From Candidatus Bathyarchaeota archaeon (GTDB lineage Archaea > Thermoproteota > Bathyarchaeia > Bathyarchaeales > SOJC01): 14,177 nucleotides of DNA. The translations under genes and the position numbers were made by a program. Below are positions 13,787 through 14,177 of this stretch, piece by piece. The notes below the pieces were generated by a model that had not been told where the DNA came from, ran no database searches, and saw only the letters and a program-made list of their open reading frames with translations. The stretch is taken from the NCBI GenBank assembly GCA_030641425.1, contig DAOWHM010000108.1, forward strand, positions 1 to 14,177. Reading direction: 5' to 3'. Within the stretch, counting starts at the first letter, position 1, and the number at the start of each line of letters is the position of its first letter.

Positions 13787-14177
13787 GTGGTCAATGACAT
13801 TGTAGAGTTCTTGACGAAACAGGCTATAGCCATCGATAAGAGTATTGAAGAATATATCCCCCGAAAGTATGATGAGAACTCGGTAATCTTCAAATTTAAT
13901 CCGCCAAAATATGCTTTCAACCTTGAAGCCCTAAACAAAGCAATAGCGGAGCCTATATGGGAGTTCCTCGACCGAGGTGGAAAACGCTGGAGACCGAGCC
14001 TCTTCCTTCTAATCTGCGAGGCTCTAGGGAAGAACCCCCAAGAATTCCTTGAATATGCCATAATTCCAGAAGTCATACACAACGGAACCTTGATGATCGA
14101 CGATATCGAGGACCAATCCGAACTACGAAGAGGGAAACCCTGCACATACAAGCTCTTCTCACTAGATATAGCAATAA
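13787..14177 (+). CDS. Polyprenyl (probably geranylgeranyl) diphosphate synthase, 3'-truncated
   Basis: Trans-prenyltransferase that condenses IPP onto allylic diphosphates to make the chains of archaeal ether lipids. Only the first 130 residues are present; the frame is open to the window end. Starting at GTG 13787, visible motifs are GGKRWRPSLFLL (64-75, IPP-binding Lys/Arg) and HNGTLMIDDIEDQSELRRGKPC (98-119), which holds the first aspartate-rich motif DDIED (105-109) and the arginines after it. The second aspartate-rich motif lies beyond the edge. The longer N-terminal segment before GGKR (FKFNPPKYAFNLEALNKAIAEPIWEFLDR) differs from the short IdsA-type N-terminus. Small Gly and Thr residues 5 and 4 positions before DDIED fit a long-chain product, but product length cannot be fixed here. 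Confidence 0.9.
   Translation, partial: MVNDIVEFLTKQAIAIDKSIEEYIPRKYDENSVIFKFNPPKYAFNLEALNKAIAEPIWEFLDRGGKRWRPSLFLLICEALGKNPQEFLEYAIIPEVIHNGTLMIDDIEDQSELRRGKPCTYKLFSLDIAI

Noticed and set aside
1..14177. Mobile elements, CRISPR arrays, rRNA or tRNA genes
   Set aside because: I saw no transposase, integrase, repeat-spacer pattern or structural RNA signature; the window is a compact conserved housekeeping region.

Overview
The window is archaeal chromosomal DNA. The evidence is eL18, archaeal RNA polymerase subunits RpoD and RpoN, archaeal-type uS13/uS4/uS11/uL13/uS9/uS2, an AT-rich TATA element ahead of the first ribosomal gene, and the archaeal form of the mevalonate pathway. Many genes start with TTG or GTG. 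The style of enolase, the prenyl synthase and an RpoD carrying an Fe-S domain suggest a TACK-group lineage such as Bathyarchaeia. That placement is inference and is not proven by this window.

Layout: every complete gene is on the plus strand and genes are densely packed; no gap exceeds about 190 bases. (1) 2-922 is the 3' part of a tungstate/molybdate-type ABC transporter ATPase, cut by the window edge. (2) 1115-4911 is a transcription/translation operon: rps13, rps4, rps11, rpoD, rpl18e, rpl13, rps9, rpoN. Its promoter lies near 1051-1068. (3) 4912-7757 continues the cluster with enolase, rps2 and a MEMO-family gene. (4) 7853 to the right edge is an isoprenoid block: mevalonate kinase, a UbiD-family decarboxylase, the large and small AcnX-type subunits, isopentenyl phosphate kinase, type II IPP isomerase, and a prenyl diphosphate synthase cut by the window end.

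How the genes work together: block 4 encodes, in one run, every step of the archaeal (Aeropyrum-type) mevalonate route from mevalonate onward. Mevalonate kinase makes mevalonate 5-phosphate. The AcnX-type dehydratase makes trans-anhydromevalonate 5-phosphate. The UbiD-like enzyme decarboxylates this to isopentenyl phosphate. IPK makes IPP, IDI-2 makes DMAPP, and the prenyl synthase builds the chain for archaeal lipids. No phosphomevalonate kinase or diphosphomevalonate decarboxylase is present. HMG-CoA synthase, HMG-CoA reductase and the UbiX prenyl-FMN synthase must lie elsewhere.

Most notable points: the complete clustered pathway; the dehydratase and decarboxylase genes sitting between mevalonate kinase and IPK, where the missing steps belong; RpoD with two full 4Fe-4S motifs; no rpoK between rpoN and enolase; and nested inverted repeats in the only sizeable gap inside the isoprenoid block. 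I did not find a wholly new system. The known pathway in an unusually complete arrangement is the best signal.
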